From Bacillota bacterium (lineage in GTDB: Bacteria > Bacillota > SHA-98 > Ch115 > JABLXJ01), in assembly GCA_013178125.1 (NCBI GenBank), contig JABLXJ010000009.1, forward strand, positions 62,001-126,000: a DNA stretch of 64,000 nt, read 5' to 3'. The notes beneath the pieces were generated by a model. That model had not been told where the DNA came from, searched no databases, and was given only the letters and a program-made list of their open reading frames with translations. Within the stretch, counting starts at the first letter, position 1, and each line of letters opens with the position of its first letter. The translations under genes and the position numbers were made by a program. Positions 19,096 through 27,423 of the stretch are shown piece by piece.

Positions 19096-19290
19096 ATGGG
19101 TCGGAACCGCAGCATTGTCTCGGATGAGGTGAAATACGAGATCGCACGCGAACTCGGTTTCGCTGATAAAATCAAGGTAGATAATGGCGCCTACGACTAC
19201 AGCGATATCACCACCAGGGAGGCTGGCCTCATCGTCCGGGGCCTCATTCAAAAGGCCGAGGAAATGATGGCCAACCAGATGAGGAGGTAA
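19096..19290 (+). CDS. Alpha/beta-type small acid-soluble spore protein
   Basis: A 64-aa DNA-binding protein that coats and protects chromosomal DNA in the dormant spore. It has the short form seen in clostridia and Moorella-type genomes: SDEVKYEIARELGFADKI (first helix) and TTREAGLIVRGLIQKAEEMM (second helix). The typical germination-protease site (E-I/F-A) is represented by EIARELGF. The ATG follows GGGGGTGAGTAAGT. It stands alone on the plus strand and diverges from the mcp operon; a clear sigma-G promoter was not identified. A small hairpin (AAGGGTC/GACCCTT) follows the stop. Confidence 0.85.
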   Translation: MGRNRSIVSDEVKYEIARELGFADKIKVDNGAYDYSDITTREAGLIVRGLIQKAEEMMANQMRR

Positions 19291-19450
19291 GGGTCTTTCG
19301 ACCCTTGCCCCCCTTCACTTCTTCAGCCTGTAACTCTTCGCGCCACCAGGCTGTGCGCCGCTATCCCGCCCTGCCTCCTGCCTCGCTCTACCTAGCCCTC
19401 CATTCGAGCTCTACTGTGGCTCTGCCGGGCTCTGTTTAAGCTGTCGGGCT

Positions 19451-20833
19451 CTATTCAAATGGATTGATGATGAGCTTTGCATCGGCCTCGTCTTCTTCGT
19501 GCTCGTCTTCATCGCGTCTAAAAACACCGATGCTTCTAGAAACTAGTTTATAAACAAAGGGGATATCGAGGAGGCGCTTGCCGCTCTCAATGGCGAGCGC
19601 CGTCGCAAGGCAACATTTGGCCTCATATTCGTATTTATCATCGACGTGCAGCAACATGTAGGCCATTTCCTCAAACCGGTATTTAAAACGCCGGCGGCCC
19701 TCGTTTTTGAAGAGCTCCTCCGCCGCATCCGCCAGGATACGCTCAACTCGCTCATTACGAGTCATAGGATCCACGACGATGACACCCCGCAAGGCCTCTT
19801 CAGCCTTCTCACTATATTTCCAGGCTATCTCAGGCTCAAGGCCCCAGCTCGCAAATACCCCCTTGAATTTCTCCATAGTTATTGAATCCGAGCTTCTTGG
19901 ATCTAATAGCCCGGCCGCGCCCTCTAAAAGGCTCTTATCCTGGAAGACGGCGCCCGCATCGAGCTCCGAATATACCGGATGCCGGTCGTATGCGGATCTC
20001 CTGTCCCCTATGGCCTCCTTCCAGAGCGCATACGCCTCGGGGAATCTGGTCTGCGTCTCTTCGTTTCTCCTGGCAGCGTCCTGCACCGCAAAGAGGCAGT
20101 ATTCGGGGTCGATATCGATTACAGGGAATCCCCCTCCCTTCCCTGCATCAATTTCCCTCTGGAAGCCTCGCTTGCTTTTGGGCCCCAGAAATCCCTCTAC
20201 TATGCCCGCGGTTTCATTGATGAGAAAGTCGGCAGCCACAGACCTGCCCGGGTACGGCCGTATAAAGGCGTAAACTATGCGATTCCCATCGCAATCGATA
20301 ACCGTAGCCGCGGCCTTTATAATCTTCCCCATCCTCTCCCGATCCCGGCTCTTCTCCTTGTCTCCGGCCGGCGGCGCCTGCACCAGGGCGGCTGCCTCGT
20401 CCTGAGCCTGCAGCGCCGGCTCGATCCCCCATGATTTCAACTGAAAAAGCGCCCTTCTGGCCTCCTTGCGGAGGGACTTAGCGCCGGGGCTATCGGCGGG
20501 ACCGCCCGCGATGCCAGCTAGCCTGTCAGCGCTCGAAGTGGATTTTAGATAGCCCAGGGCCCCGGCGGCTGCCAGGGCGACCCTGAGCGACTGCGGATCC
20601 TCGGAATCCGCTCGATCCACGAGGGAGCCTAAAAATCCCAGTGCCTTGTCGTGTGCGGCCGCATCACCGTTGCCACCTTCGGCGACGCGCCTCAACCTGG
20701 CCCGGAGCTCCTCCTCAGGCATAGAACGGAAGTCATCAATATCAAACTCAAGACCAAAGCCGGGATTTTCAGTCTCCTGGACATCCTGGATATCCTTGGA
20801 TTCCTGATTTTCCCTTTCCTGATTCTCCTCCAT
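19451..20833 (-). CDS. Unknown 460-aa protein with acidic N-terminus
   Basis: I do not recognise this protein. The ATG at 20833 is preferred over a GTG two codons earlier, because AGGAAGGGTG lies just upstream. Residues 1-30 are acidic and Gln/Asn rich and likely disordered. Residues about 30-130 are helical with an Ala/Leu pattern that could be one or two HEAT-like repeats (SLRVALAAAGALGYL). The central part (about 160-260) is a mixed domain with VIDCDGNRIVYAFIRPYPG and DIDPEYCLFAVQDAARRNEE. The C-terminal third is helical and ends in acidic DEHEEDEAD. No signal peptide or membrane segment is seen. It is transcribed alone between the SASP gene and spoVG. Confidence 0.6.
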   Translation of the reverse strand: MEENQERENQESKDIQDVQETENPGFGLEFDIDDFRSMPEEELRARLRRVAEGGNGDAAAHDKALGFLGSLVDRADSEDPQSLRVALAAAGALGYLKSTSSADRLAGIAGGPADSPGAKSLRKEARRALFQLKSWGIEPALQAQDEAAALVQAPPAGDKEKSRDRERMGKIIKAAATVIDCDGNRIVYAFIRPYPGRSVAADFLINETAGIVEGFLGPKSKRGFQREIDAGKGGGFPVIDIDPEYCLFAVQDAARRNEETQTRFPEAYALWKEAIGDRRSAYDRHPVYSELDAGAVFQDKSLLEGAAGLLDPRSSDSITMEKFKGVFASWGLEPEIAWKYSEKAEEALRGVIVVDPMTRNERVERILADAAEELFKNEGRRRFKYRFEEMAYMLLHVDDKYEYEAKCCLATALAIESGKRLLDIPFVYKLVSRSIGVFRRDEDEHEEDEADAKLIINPFE

Positions 20834-20884
20834 AAACACCCTTCCTAAGAAAAATCCCTGCCAGACATTATGTCTTGCCGGATT

Positions 20885-21154
20885 TTACGTCTTGCTTGTC
20901 CCATTGGCTTCGCTGAATCGCCTCATTATGGCGGCGTTGATCTCCTCTCTAGCCTTGGAGGTTATGGGATACGCAACATCCCGGAATTCGCCGTCCGGCG
21001 ACTTCTTGCTCGGCATCGAAACGAACAAGCCCTTCGGACCTTCGACAATGCGGATATCCTTCACAACGAATGCACCATCAAGGACTATCGAGGCAACCCC
21101 TTTTGTCCTCCCCTCACCGTTTAGCTTCCTCACGCGCACCTCTGTAATATTCAT
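20885..21154 (-). CDS. spoVG: Septation/sporulation regulator SpoVG
   Basis: SpoVG is a small site-specific DNA/RNA-binding protein that affects septation, sporulation and other stationary-phase traits. The 89-aa product has the full family signature: MNITEVRVRK, VASIVLDGAFVVKDIRIVEG, LFVSMPSKKSPDGEFRDVAYPI. The start is the ATG at 21154, after a GGGGGTG ribosome site; the frame runs upstream but without similarity. A sigma-H promoter lies upstream. As in Bacillus the gene follows purR. Confidence 0.96.
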   Translation of the reverse strand: MNITEVRVRKLNGEGRTKGVASIVLDGAFVVKDIRIVEGPKGLFVSMPSKKSPDGEFRDVAYPITSKAREEINAAIMRRFSEANGTSKT

Positions 21155-21201
21155 CGAAATGTACACCCCCACAGCAAGAATTTGATAGATTGATGGAATA
21201 T

Positions 21202-21230
21202 ATATTCCATATAATGTATCAAAATCCTGC
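21202..21230 (-). promoter_or_regulatory. Sigma-H promoter of spoVG
   Basis: On the minus strand GCAGGATTT (21230-21222), an 11-base spacer and ATGGAATAT (21210-21202) match the sigma-H consensus RnAGGAwww-N11/12-RnnGAATww. They closely resemble the well-studied Bacillus spoVG promoter. The -10 element lies about 48 bases before the start codon. This places spoVG under early-sporulation control separately from purR. Confidence 0.82.
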
Positions 21231-21246
21231 TTATGGAAGAAAATAT

Positions 21247-22074
21247 CTATTGACCTTCGACAACCCACTGGCTAGGCCTTACTATCGCCCTCTTGGCCTC
21301 CTCATCCACGCCCTCGAGGACCATAAGGGACACGAAATCCGAAACCAGCTTCTCCCGGGGCTCGGCGGTGGCTATGAGCACACCGATGCCGACGGTCTCC
21401 GCCCCGAACTCCCGCACGAGATCGCTCAGTCCCTTTGCGCTGCCGCCGCCCTTCATGAAATCATCGATAATGAGCACCCTCGCCCCCTCGGGTATGGCGC
21501 GCCGGGCGAGCGACATCGACTGGAGCCTTTTCGTTGACCCCGAAACGTAATTGATGCTGACTATCGGCCCCTCCGTGACCTGGCTGTCGCGGCGGGCGAT
21601 GGCGAGGGGCACGTTAAATGCCGCTGCCGTCATAAACGCTGGAGGTATACCCTTCGTCTCGACCGTCAGGACGCAGTCGGGCATAACACCGGCGAACGTG
21701 CTCGCAAAGACGCGGCCAGCCCGCGTCATATGAGAAGGGGAAAACAAAAGGTCTGTCATGTAGACAAACCCTCCCGGCAGGATCCTCTTGGGACTGGCGA
21801 GCTCTTCGCAGAAGTCCCGGACCACTCCGGCGATCTCGTCCCCCCAGAGATAAGGGATGAACCGGACACCCCCTCCAGCCCCGGCCACAGTCTCGATCTT
21901 TCCCAGCCGGAGGTCTTCAAAGGCGCGCTTTATAATGGCTACATCCTCGCTGATGCTCGACTTCGCGGCGTTGAAAGCCTCCGAAAAACGACCCAGAGGG
22001 ATCAGGGAGTGGGGGCGGTCGATCAAATCCTTGGTTATAGCTACGAGGCGTTCACTCCTGGGCAGCTTTCCCAT
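21247..22074 (-). CDS. purR: Pur operon repressor PurR (PRT-fold)
   Basis: The Gram-positive PurR represses purine synthesis genes and senses PRPP. The 275-aa protein has an N-terminal winged helix (MGKLPRSERLVAITKDLIDRP, FNAAKSSISEDVAII) and a phosphoribosyltransferase-like domain with the PRPP loop VLIIDDFMKGGGSAKG. It ends at the spoVG promoter, as in Bacillus where purR precedes yabJ-spoVG. The spacing to the upstream nucleotidyltransferase gene is 45 bases. Confidence 0.95.
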   Translation of the reverse strand: MGKLPRSERLVAITKDLIDRPHSLIPLGRFSEAFNAAKSSISEDVAIIKRAFEDLRLGKIETVAGAGGGVRFIPYLWGDEIAGVVRDFCEELASPKRILPGGFVYMTDLLFSPSHMTRAGRVFASTFAGVMPDCVLTVETKGIPPAFMTAAAFNVPLAIARRDSQVTEGPIVSINYVSGSTKRLQSMSLARRAIPEGARVLIIDDFMKGGGSAKGLSDLVREFGAETVGIGVLIATAEPREKLVSDFVSLMVLEGVDEEAKRAIVRPSQWVVEGQ

Positions 22075-22119
22075 AACGAACTCTCCATCGCCTTTCGCTT
22101 CTGGCTTATTACCCCTCGC

Positions 22120-23001
22120 TCAGCACCCAGACCGCTGCCCGGCGCCTGCGCTGCTGGCGGCCGCGCCACCAGAACCCGCGCTACCGGCACCTGCGCTGCC
22201 GGCTCTCGCGCCACCGGCGCTCACGCTGCCCAGCACGGACCTGGCAAACTCCAGGTGGGCAGGTTTATCAACATCCATAGCAATCTCGGCATAGGGCGTG
22301 AAAACGCCCGAGCCCTTGAGGCCTGTAAGGCGGTGAAATCGCTCCTCGATATCCCTGACGCGGAGTGTTCCAAAAAGGAATTTAACGGCGCACCTGACCC
22401 CGAGAACGGAGAGCATCAGCCATGGCTTCTTGCGAGAGACCACGGCCATATCCACGAGCTTTCTACACTTATCGATAGCGGCAGGGCGGACAACCATGAC
22501 GTTCCCGCCCGTGAGGACCCCATCCGCGATCTTCATATACGTCCGTTTAATGCCAGAGAAGCGGGCGTCGTTCGTTTCCTTTGTGACCACCGAATAACAA
22601 ATATCCGAATCCAGCTTCTCACACCGCTCCAGGAAGTCCTCGACCGCCCCGGAGGTAAGGAGTGGCAGGTCTCCGGTGGCAACGAAGACCCTGTCCTGTG
22701 CGCCGGCTCCAAGCTCCCTGACCCCTATATCGAGGTTCTCCAGGATGGACCGGCCCCGGTTCGCAAAGCGAACCCTGCCTGCGGGTATGTGCTCGTCTAT
22801 GAGACCTGGCGCACTCTCGAGGGCCTCCCCGGGGCCGACAACCACGATATTCCCTATGCCCCTCGCGCCTGCGATCGCATCGATCACATAACCCACCATG
22901 GGCTTCCCGTTTATCTCTATCAACGCCTCATACCTGGCCGGGTCAAGGTCCTTCAGAGGGCCTTCATTATCCGCGCCGGCTAGAATCACCGCATCCACCA
23001 T
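22120..23001 (-). CDS. MobA/GlmU-like nucleotidyltransferase
   Basis: The 293-aa protein begins MVDAVILAGADNEGPLK and has EINGKPMVGYVIDAI and VFVATGDLPLLTSGAVEDFL, the core of NTP-transferase (MobA-like/GlmU N-terminal) folds. The substrate is unknown. GlmU lies next to spoVG in Bacillus, but here no left-handed beta-helix acetyltransferase domain follows. The start is the ATG at 23001 behind GAGGGGGAGA, overlapping the end of ispE by 16 bases. The C-terminal 35 residues are a Gly/Ala/Ser run that looks like microsatellite growth. It lies between ispE and purR, an insertion relative to the Bacillus order. Confidence 0.75.
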   Translation of the reverse strand: MVDAVILAGADNEGPLKDLDPARYEALIEINGKPMVGYVIDAIAGARGIGNIVVVGPGEALESAPGLIDEHIPAGRVRFANRGRSILENLDIGVRELGAGAQDRVFVATGDLPLLTSGAVEDFLERCEKLDSDICYSVVTKETNDARFSGIKRTYMKIADGVLTGGNVMVVRPAAIDKCRKLVDMAVVSRKKPWLMLSVLGVRCAVKFLFGTLRVRDIEERFHRLTGLKGSGVFTPYAEIAMDVDKPAHLEFARSVLGSVSAGGARAGSAGAGSAGSGGAAASSAGAGQRSGC

Positions 23002-24143
23002 GCCTGCTCTCCCCCTCTCCCGACGCATTCTCTTTCCTTAACCATCACCCCGGCCGGTGCTGCACCGCATACAAATACCCGGACGCCGGCACCAGATGCA
23101 CCAGATACAGATGTGCCCGCGATACCAGTATCTCTGGAGATGTCTCTGGAGGATATCTCCTCGCGTACCCGTAAGGCGCTCTCCCTGCTCCGCACCAGGC
23201 CTATAACCGCGGGACCGCTACCCGACATCACAGCTCCAAGCGCGCCCCGGGCCACCAGCATCTCCTTTATCCGCGCGATCTCCGGGTTTCGCCGGGCCGT
23301 TACCGCCTCGAGCGCGTTCCACAGCGCTCCCGCGAGCCCCTCTATATCCCTGGACCGGGCCATCTCTATGGCCTTCGCCGTGTTTGACCCGCGCGGCCTG
23401 TACGTAGCTGCGGTTGCAGCTGCAGCTGCGGCGGGGCCGCAACTCGCGGAAGCTGCAACCGCGCCGCAAACCGAACTACCGCGATCACCCGGCCCACCGG
23501 GATTACCTGATTCACCGGGGTCACCTGGTTCACCGGGGTTGCCAGGATCGTCGAGGCTGCCGGGATCGCCGAGGAGGACATCAAATTGCCTGTACACATC
23601 AGCGGTCGACACCTTGATCTGCGGCACGACAAGCACAAACCAGGCGCCCTCCAGCGGCGGCAACTGCTCGATGAATTCGCCTTTACCCCGGGCCACGGCG
23701 GTCCCCCCCGTGAGGCAAAAGGGAACATCAGCCCCAACCCTGGCGCCGATCTCCACCAATTCGCTTGCCTGCAGGCCAAGGCCCCAGAGCTCGTTGAGCC
23801 CGAGAAGCGTTGCGGCCGCGTCAGCGCTCCCACCTGCGAGGCCGGCTGCAACGGGAATCCTCTTGTGGATCTGGATACGCGCACCGCGCGCACCCAATCT
23901 CGCGCCGCACGAGGTGGCAAGAGCCAGAGCGGCCTTAGCCGCCAGGTTCGTGCTATCCGCCGGCACATCAGGGGAATCCGACCATATCTCGATGCCCGGC
24001 CCGCCATCGCTGACCCTCACGATGTCCGCGAGGTCAACGGATTGCATCAAACTCTCGATCTCGTGATAGCCGTCAGGACGTCTGCCGAGGATGTCGAGGG
24101 TCAGGTTGACCTTTGCCCTGGCGGCCAGCAAAATATGTCCCAT
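22986..24143 (-). CDS. ispE: 4-diphosphocytidyl-2-C-methyl-D-erythritol kinase IspE
   Basis: IspE phosphorylates CDP-methylerythritol in the non-mevalonate isoprenoid pathway. GHMP-kinase motifs are clear: RAKVNLTLDILGRRPDGYHEI at the N-terminus, PVAAGLAGGSADAAATLLGLN (ATP loop) near residue 95, and AVMSGSGPAVIGLV near the C-terminus. At 385 aa it is about 100 longer than usual. The excess is a central Gly-Pro-Asp run in G-x-P triplets (about 195-235) followed by Ala-rich sequence, and an Arg/Ser/Gly-rich C-terminal tail. The insertion falls between core blocks, so the enzyme is probably active. It overlaps the next gene by 16 bases. Confidence 0.93.
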   Translation of the reverse strand: MGHILLAARAKVNLTLDILGRRPDGYHEIESLMQSVDLADIVRVSDGGPGIEIWSDSPDVPADSTNLAAKAALALATSCGARLGARGARIQIHKRIPVAAGLAGGSADAAATLLGLNELWGLGLQASELVEIGARVGADVPFCLTGGTAVARGKGEFIEQLPPLEGAWFVLVVPQIKVSTADVYRQFDVLLGDPGSLDDPGNPGEPGDPGESGNPGGPGDRGSSVCGAVAASASCGPAAAAAATAATYRPRGSNTAKAIEMARSRDIEGLAGALWNALEAVTARRNPEIARIKEMLVARGALGAVMSGSGPAVIGLVRSRESALRVREEISSRDISRDTGIAGTSVSGASGAGVRVFVCGAAPAGVMVKERECVGRGGEQAWWMR

Positions 24144-24261
24144 GCGTAGTCCCGCTAACTCCTTGACGGCCCTTTTAACCGCCTTCCTCCGACTAACTCT
24201 GCAACCTCCAGCCCTTCAACTAGCTTTAATTGGCTATTTCTCGGGAAATTCCTGCCGGGTT

Positions 24262-25455
24262 CTAGCGCCTGAGCCCAAAAAGTCTCGCGAAGAAATTCCT
24301 TATGCCCCTGAATATAACAACAAGGATATTGGCCCTGCTCACATCCTCCCCTGCAACTACATCGATCTTCGCGAGCTCCTTGCCTTCGAGGGATATTGTA
24401 TATTCGCCCACCTTCTGGCCCTTCTTGACCGGTGCGGTCAATCTCTGCTGCTTGAAGGCCTTATCTATAAAATCCTCTTTGCCCCTTTCAACAACTACGC
24501 CGAAGTCGGCCTGGACTATCGCGGGCACCGTCTCCTTCGTCCCTCTAGCGACCTTCGCGTCAGCGACCTTATCTCCCTTTTTCGCAATGGGAACCCGCAC
24601 AAAATTCCTGAAGCCGTAGTCGAGAAGCTTGATCGATTGAGTAACCCTTGCCTCGTCGCTATCCGCCCCAAGAACAACCGAAATCAGGCGGAAATCATCG
24701 CGCCTGGCCGTTCCCACGAGGCAGTAACCCGCCTCCTCGGTCATGCCGGTCTTCAGGCCGTCGGCCCCGCGATATCTCCTTATAAGTTCATTTGTATTCT
24801 TCAAGGGATACACACCATCGGGCACCGCCGGGCGCGGGATCTCAGTAAGCCACTGCGATGTCCATTCCAGGACCTTAGGGTGCTTCAGGAGCTCGCGAGC
24901 CATGACTGATATATCATATGCGCTGCTGTAATGATCAGGGTCAGGGAGGCCGTCAGGATTGACGAAATGGGTATCCTTCATGCCGAGCTGTTTTGCGCGT
25001 TCGTTCATCATTGCTACAAAGTCATCCTGACTCCCCGCTATGTATTCAGCGACGGCCGTCGAAGCATCGTTGGCGGAGACGATCGCTATGGCCTTCATCA
25101 TATCCCCGAGGGGCATCTCCTCCCCCTCTTTGAGCCATATCTGGGAGCCGCCAATCGAGCTTGCGTAGGTGCTTGTCCTGACCGTGTCTGTCAGCTTGAT
25201 CTTTCCGGCCTCGACCTCCTCCATGACGAGGAGCATCGTCATGATCTTAGTTATGCTGGCGGGAGGGACCCTCATGTGGGTATTCTTCTCATATAGAATC
25301 TGACCGGTGACGGCGTCGATCAGGATCGCCGCTTTCGCATCGATCGATGGCTTATACGCGTGAGCTCCCGGAGAGGCGAGCAGATTAGCTACAAAGAAGC
25401 TGGCAATGAAGATGAGTATGAGTCCGAACGTGATGGTACGGCTTGTTGTAAGCAT
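24262..25455 (-). CDS. Serine-type D-alanyl-D-alanine carboxypeptidase (DacF-like)
   Basis: A low-molecular-mass penicillin-binding protein that trims pentapeptides of peptidoglycan. The 397-aa protein has a signal peptide (FGLILIFIASFFVANLLASPGAHA), the SxxK box SITK in PPASITKIMTM, SAN in AIVSANDAST, and the KTG box GADGLKTGMTEEAGY. A C-terminal beta domain and a short amphipathic anchor (RNFFARLFGLRR) follow. Length and architecture fit DacF/DacB-type enzymes, which act in spore cortex or vegetative wall maturation. Which of these roles applies cannot be told here. It ends 118 bases before ispE. Confidence 0.93.
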   Translation of the reverse strand: MLTTSRTITFGLILIFIASFFVANLLASPGAHAYKPSIDAKAAILIDAVTGQILYEKNTHMRVPPASITKIMTMLLVMEEVEAGKIKLTDTVRTSTYASSIGGSQIWLKEGEEMPLGDMMKAIAIVSANDASTAVAEYIAGSQDDFVAMMNERAKQLGMKDTHFVNPDGLPDPDHYSSAYDISVMARELLKHPKVLEWTSQWLTEIPRPAVPDGVYPLKNTNELIRRYRGADGLKTGMTEEAGYCLVGTARRDDFRLISVVLGADSDEARVTQSIKLLDYGFRNFVRVPIAKKGDKVADAKVARGTKETVPAIVQADFGVVVERGKEDFIDKAFKQQRLTAPVKKGQKVGEYTISLEGKELAKIDVVAGEDVSRANILVVIFRGIRNFFARLFGLRR

Positions 25456-26190
25456 CTTATCGGCTCCTTTCGTCTTTACCAGTTAATATCACCTGTTTGC
25501 TGGGGCGTTATGCACTCTCTGGAAGATATTTCATGGCATAGCCTCCTACTGGGCCCGGGTCCACCCTCACCCGCGCCTATACCCACGCCTACGCCTACCG
25601 TCTCATAATCCGTAATTCATATGGCCCACCATTCCCTATCCCTATCCCTATCCCTATAGCCTATCGTCTCCTATACACCCTATACCTTTTCTACAGACCA
25701 CGGAGATGACCCAATTACTTCCAGAGGCATTTTCATTCTTTGGGGCGCCGCAGAGCGGCATGGGAGTCTACCTCGGAAATGAATATTATCCCAACTAAAG
25801 TCATTTCCATTCTCTGGCGGTGCCGCTAATATGACATGTAGGCCTTACCATAAGCTGCTACACTCGCATACGCCATATACACTTTCCCCATGGAACCTAC
25901 CCGCCGCCCGTGGCGGCCGGTATACGATACGCATATGATATAGGCGAGAGCTTCCGGCTGGCTGGTGTCGCCAGGATACAGGGCTGCGCCAAGTTGAGTT
26001 GGGCTGGAATTCTACAAATTCCACATAATTGTTCCATCTACTAACTACTATCTACTGTATCGTTCTACTATATCGTTCCATCTACTTACTATAGTTTAAC
26101 AGAGGCGCGCAAGCCATCGCAATACTCGCCGGCAATAACCGGCAATGCCGCGATAATGTAAATTATAGGATGTTCGGGAGGGGAGCGAAA
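25456..26190. other. 735-base intergenic region with simple repeats
   Basis: No gene is seen. The stretch is built of short imperfect tandem words: CCTATC-C repeats near 25,630-25,660, CTACTATCTACTGTATCGTT repeats near 26,035-26,095, and a 24-base imperfect direct repeat at 25,728-25,752 and 25,802-25,826 (core TTCATTCT-TGG-GCGCCGC). Divergent genes flank it, so promoters for both the carboxypeptidase and the L,D-transpeptidase should lie here; none is clear. An imperfect GCCGGCAATAACCGGCAATGCCG symmetry sits just before the downstream gene. Confidence 0.6.
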
Positions 26191-27291
26191 ATGGGTAGAT
26201 CACCGCAGAAACCGCGTGTATTCAAGCGAGGCGACAGGGGGCCAATGATAGTCGAGGCCCAGGAAAGGCTGGCGAGGCTGGGTTTTGATGCCGGCCAGGC
26301 CCAGGGGTATTTCGGCTCCAGGACCTATGAGGCGATCAAGGCCTTCCAGGAGGCCCATGGGCTCGAGGTAACATGCGAGCTGGACTCCCCAACCTGGAGG
26401 AAGCTCTTTGATCTCACTGACCCGGAGGACTACCCTGAGGGTTTGATGACTCCCGGAACTCCCGGAGCGGGCGAGCCATTGCTTCGGGGATGGGGGCCCC
26501 AAGTGGGAAAAAAGGTACAGAATGACGCGGCGAAACGGGCCATCGTCATAAGTGTGACCGAGCACGCCCTCGGGCTTTTTGAGGAAAATACCCTCACACG
26601 CAAGTACCCGGTCGCCGTCGGTAAACCTTCAACCCCAACGCCCCTCGGGAGCTTCAGGGTGATCGAGAAGGTCATGAATCCGGGAGGCATGCTCGGTACA
26701 AGGTGGATGGCCTTTACATATGAGATGCACGGTATACACGGCACAAATCACCCCGAGCTGATTGGGCAGGAGGTATCCAACGGGTGCGTGAGAATGCACA
26801 ATGAAAATGTCGAGGAGCTATATGACATGGTCCAGGTGGGGACGCCCGTCGTGGTAATCCAGGGGGCTGTAGAGGCCTGGCCGGGGGCAGGGACGGCAGC
26901 AGGAGGGACCGGCGCAGGGACCGACGCCGGCGGGGCGAGCGGAGCTGGTGGGACCGGGGGAACTGATGGAACCGGACGTCAAGGTGCGAGCGTGGGAGCC
27001 GGAGCCGGCGTTGGAGCGGGCGTAGGTGCAAATGCAGGCCCCGGTGCGAGTCCAGGGACGGAGACAGGCACGGGGACGGGGAAGCCGGCCCCCAAGGATT
27101 CAAACGAGCCGTCAGGGTGGGATGGCAATAGCGGCGGCGCACAGGTTTCCAGAACATATACCGTGCAGCCCGGCGACACCCTGTGGAAGATCGCAATGCA
27201 GTTTGGGACGACGGTGGATGCCTTGACGAGGCTGAATGGCATCAAGAATCCGGATTTGATCTATCCGGGGCAGGTTCTAAGGGTAGGGTAA
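26191..27291 (+). CDS. L,D-transpeptidase (YkuD) with PG-binding and LysM domains
   Basis: The enzyme makes 3-3 peptidoglycan cross-links or related wall modifications. The start is the ATG at 26191 behind GGGAGGGGAGCGAAA, not the earlier in-frame ATG. The 366-aa protein has a peptidoglycan-binding domain (about 12-72), a YkuD catalytic domain (about 115-225) with H183 and C199 in HGTN...SNGCVRM, a 90-residue Gly/Ala/Thr linker, and a C-terminal LysM (about 321-366, [14 protein letters not shown]). No signal peptide or membrane helix is visible, so export is unexplained. In spore formers such enzymes can be spore-associated. Confidence 0.9.
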   Translation: MGRSPQKPRVFKRGDRGPMIVEAQERLARLGFDAGQAQGYFGSRTYEAIKAFQEAHGLEVTCELDSPTWRKLFDLTDPEDYPEGLMTPGTPGAGEPLLRGWGPQVGKKVQNDAAKRAIVISVTEHALGLFEENTLTRKYPVAVGKPSTPTPLGSFRVIEKVMNPGGMLGTRWMAFTYEMHGIHGTNHPELIGQEVSNGCVRMHNENVEELYDMVQVGTPVVVIQGAVEAWPGAGTAAGGTGAGTDAGGASGAGGTGGTDGTGRQGASVGAGAGVGAGVGANAGPGASPGTETGTGTGKPAPKDSNEPSGWDGNSGGAQVSRTYTVQPGDTLWKIAMQFGTTVDALTRLNGIKNPDLIYPGQVLRVG

Positions 27292-27333
27292 TACTCCTAA
27301 CCTCATATGACACATCTGACACATCTCTTTTTA

Positions 27334-27362
27334 TTGACAAATTCATAGCAGCGTGCTATCTT
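27334..27362 (+). promoter_or_regulatory. Sigma-A promoter of the vapBC-like pair
   Basis: TTGACA at 27334-27339, a 17-base spacer and TATCTT at 27357-27362 form a strong vegetative promoter. The region is AT-rich compared with the flanks. Transcription would begin at the first of two palindromic operators just downstream. Confidence 0.65.
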
Positions 27363-27369
27363 TAAATTG

Positions 27370-27402
27370 ATGTATACATTATATCTACTATGATGTATAC
27401 AT
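27370..27402. promoter_or_regulatory. Double palindromic operator of the toxin-antitoxin pair
   Basis: The 10-bp palindrome ATGTATACAT occurs at 27370-27379 and again at 27393-27402, 23 bases apart, so both lie on the same face of the helix. Ribbon-helix-helix antitoxins typically bind such paired palindromes and repress their own promoter. The sites lie between the -10 element and the antitoxin start. Confidence 0.7.
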
Positions 27403-27423
27403 ACTGACTTCGAGGTGAGTACA

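Noticed and set aside
21730-22983. 417-codon open frame on the plus strand
   Set aside because: Antisense to purR and the nucleotidyltransferase gene, with no family pattern.
23366-24007. 213-codon minus-strand frame inside ispE
   Set aside because: Alternative frame of ispE; the GHMP-kinase motifs are in the longer frame.
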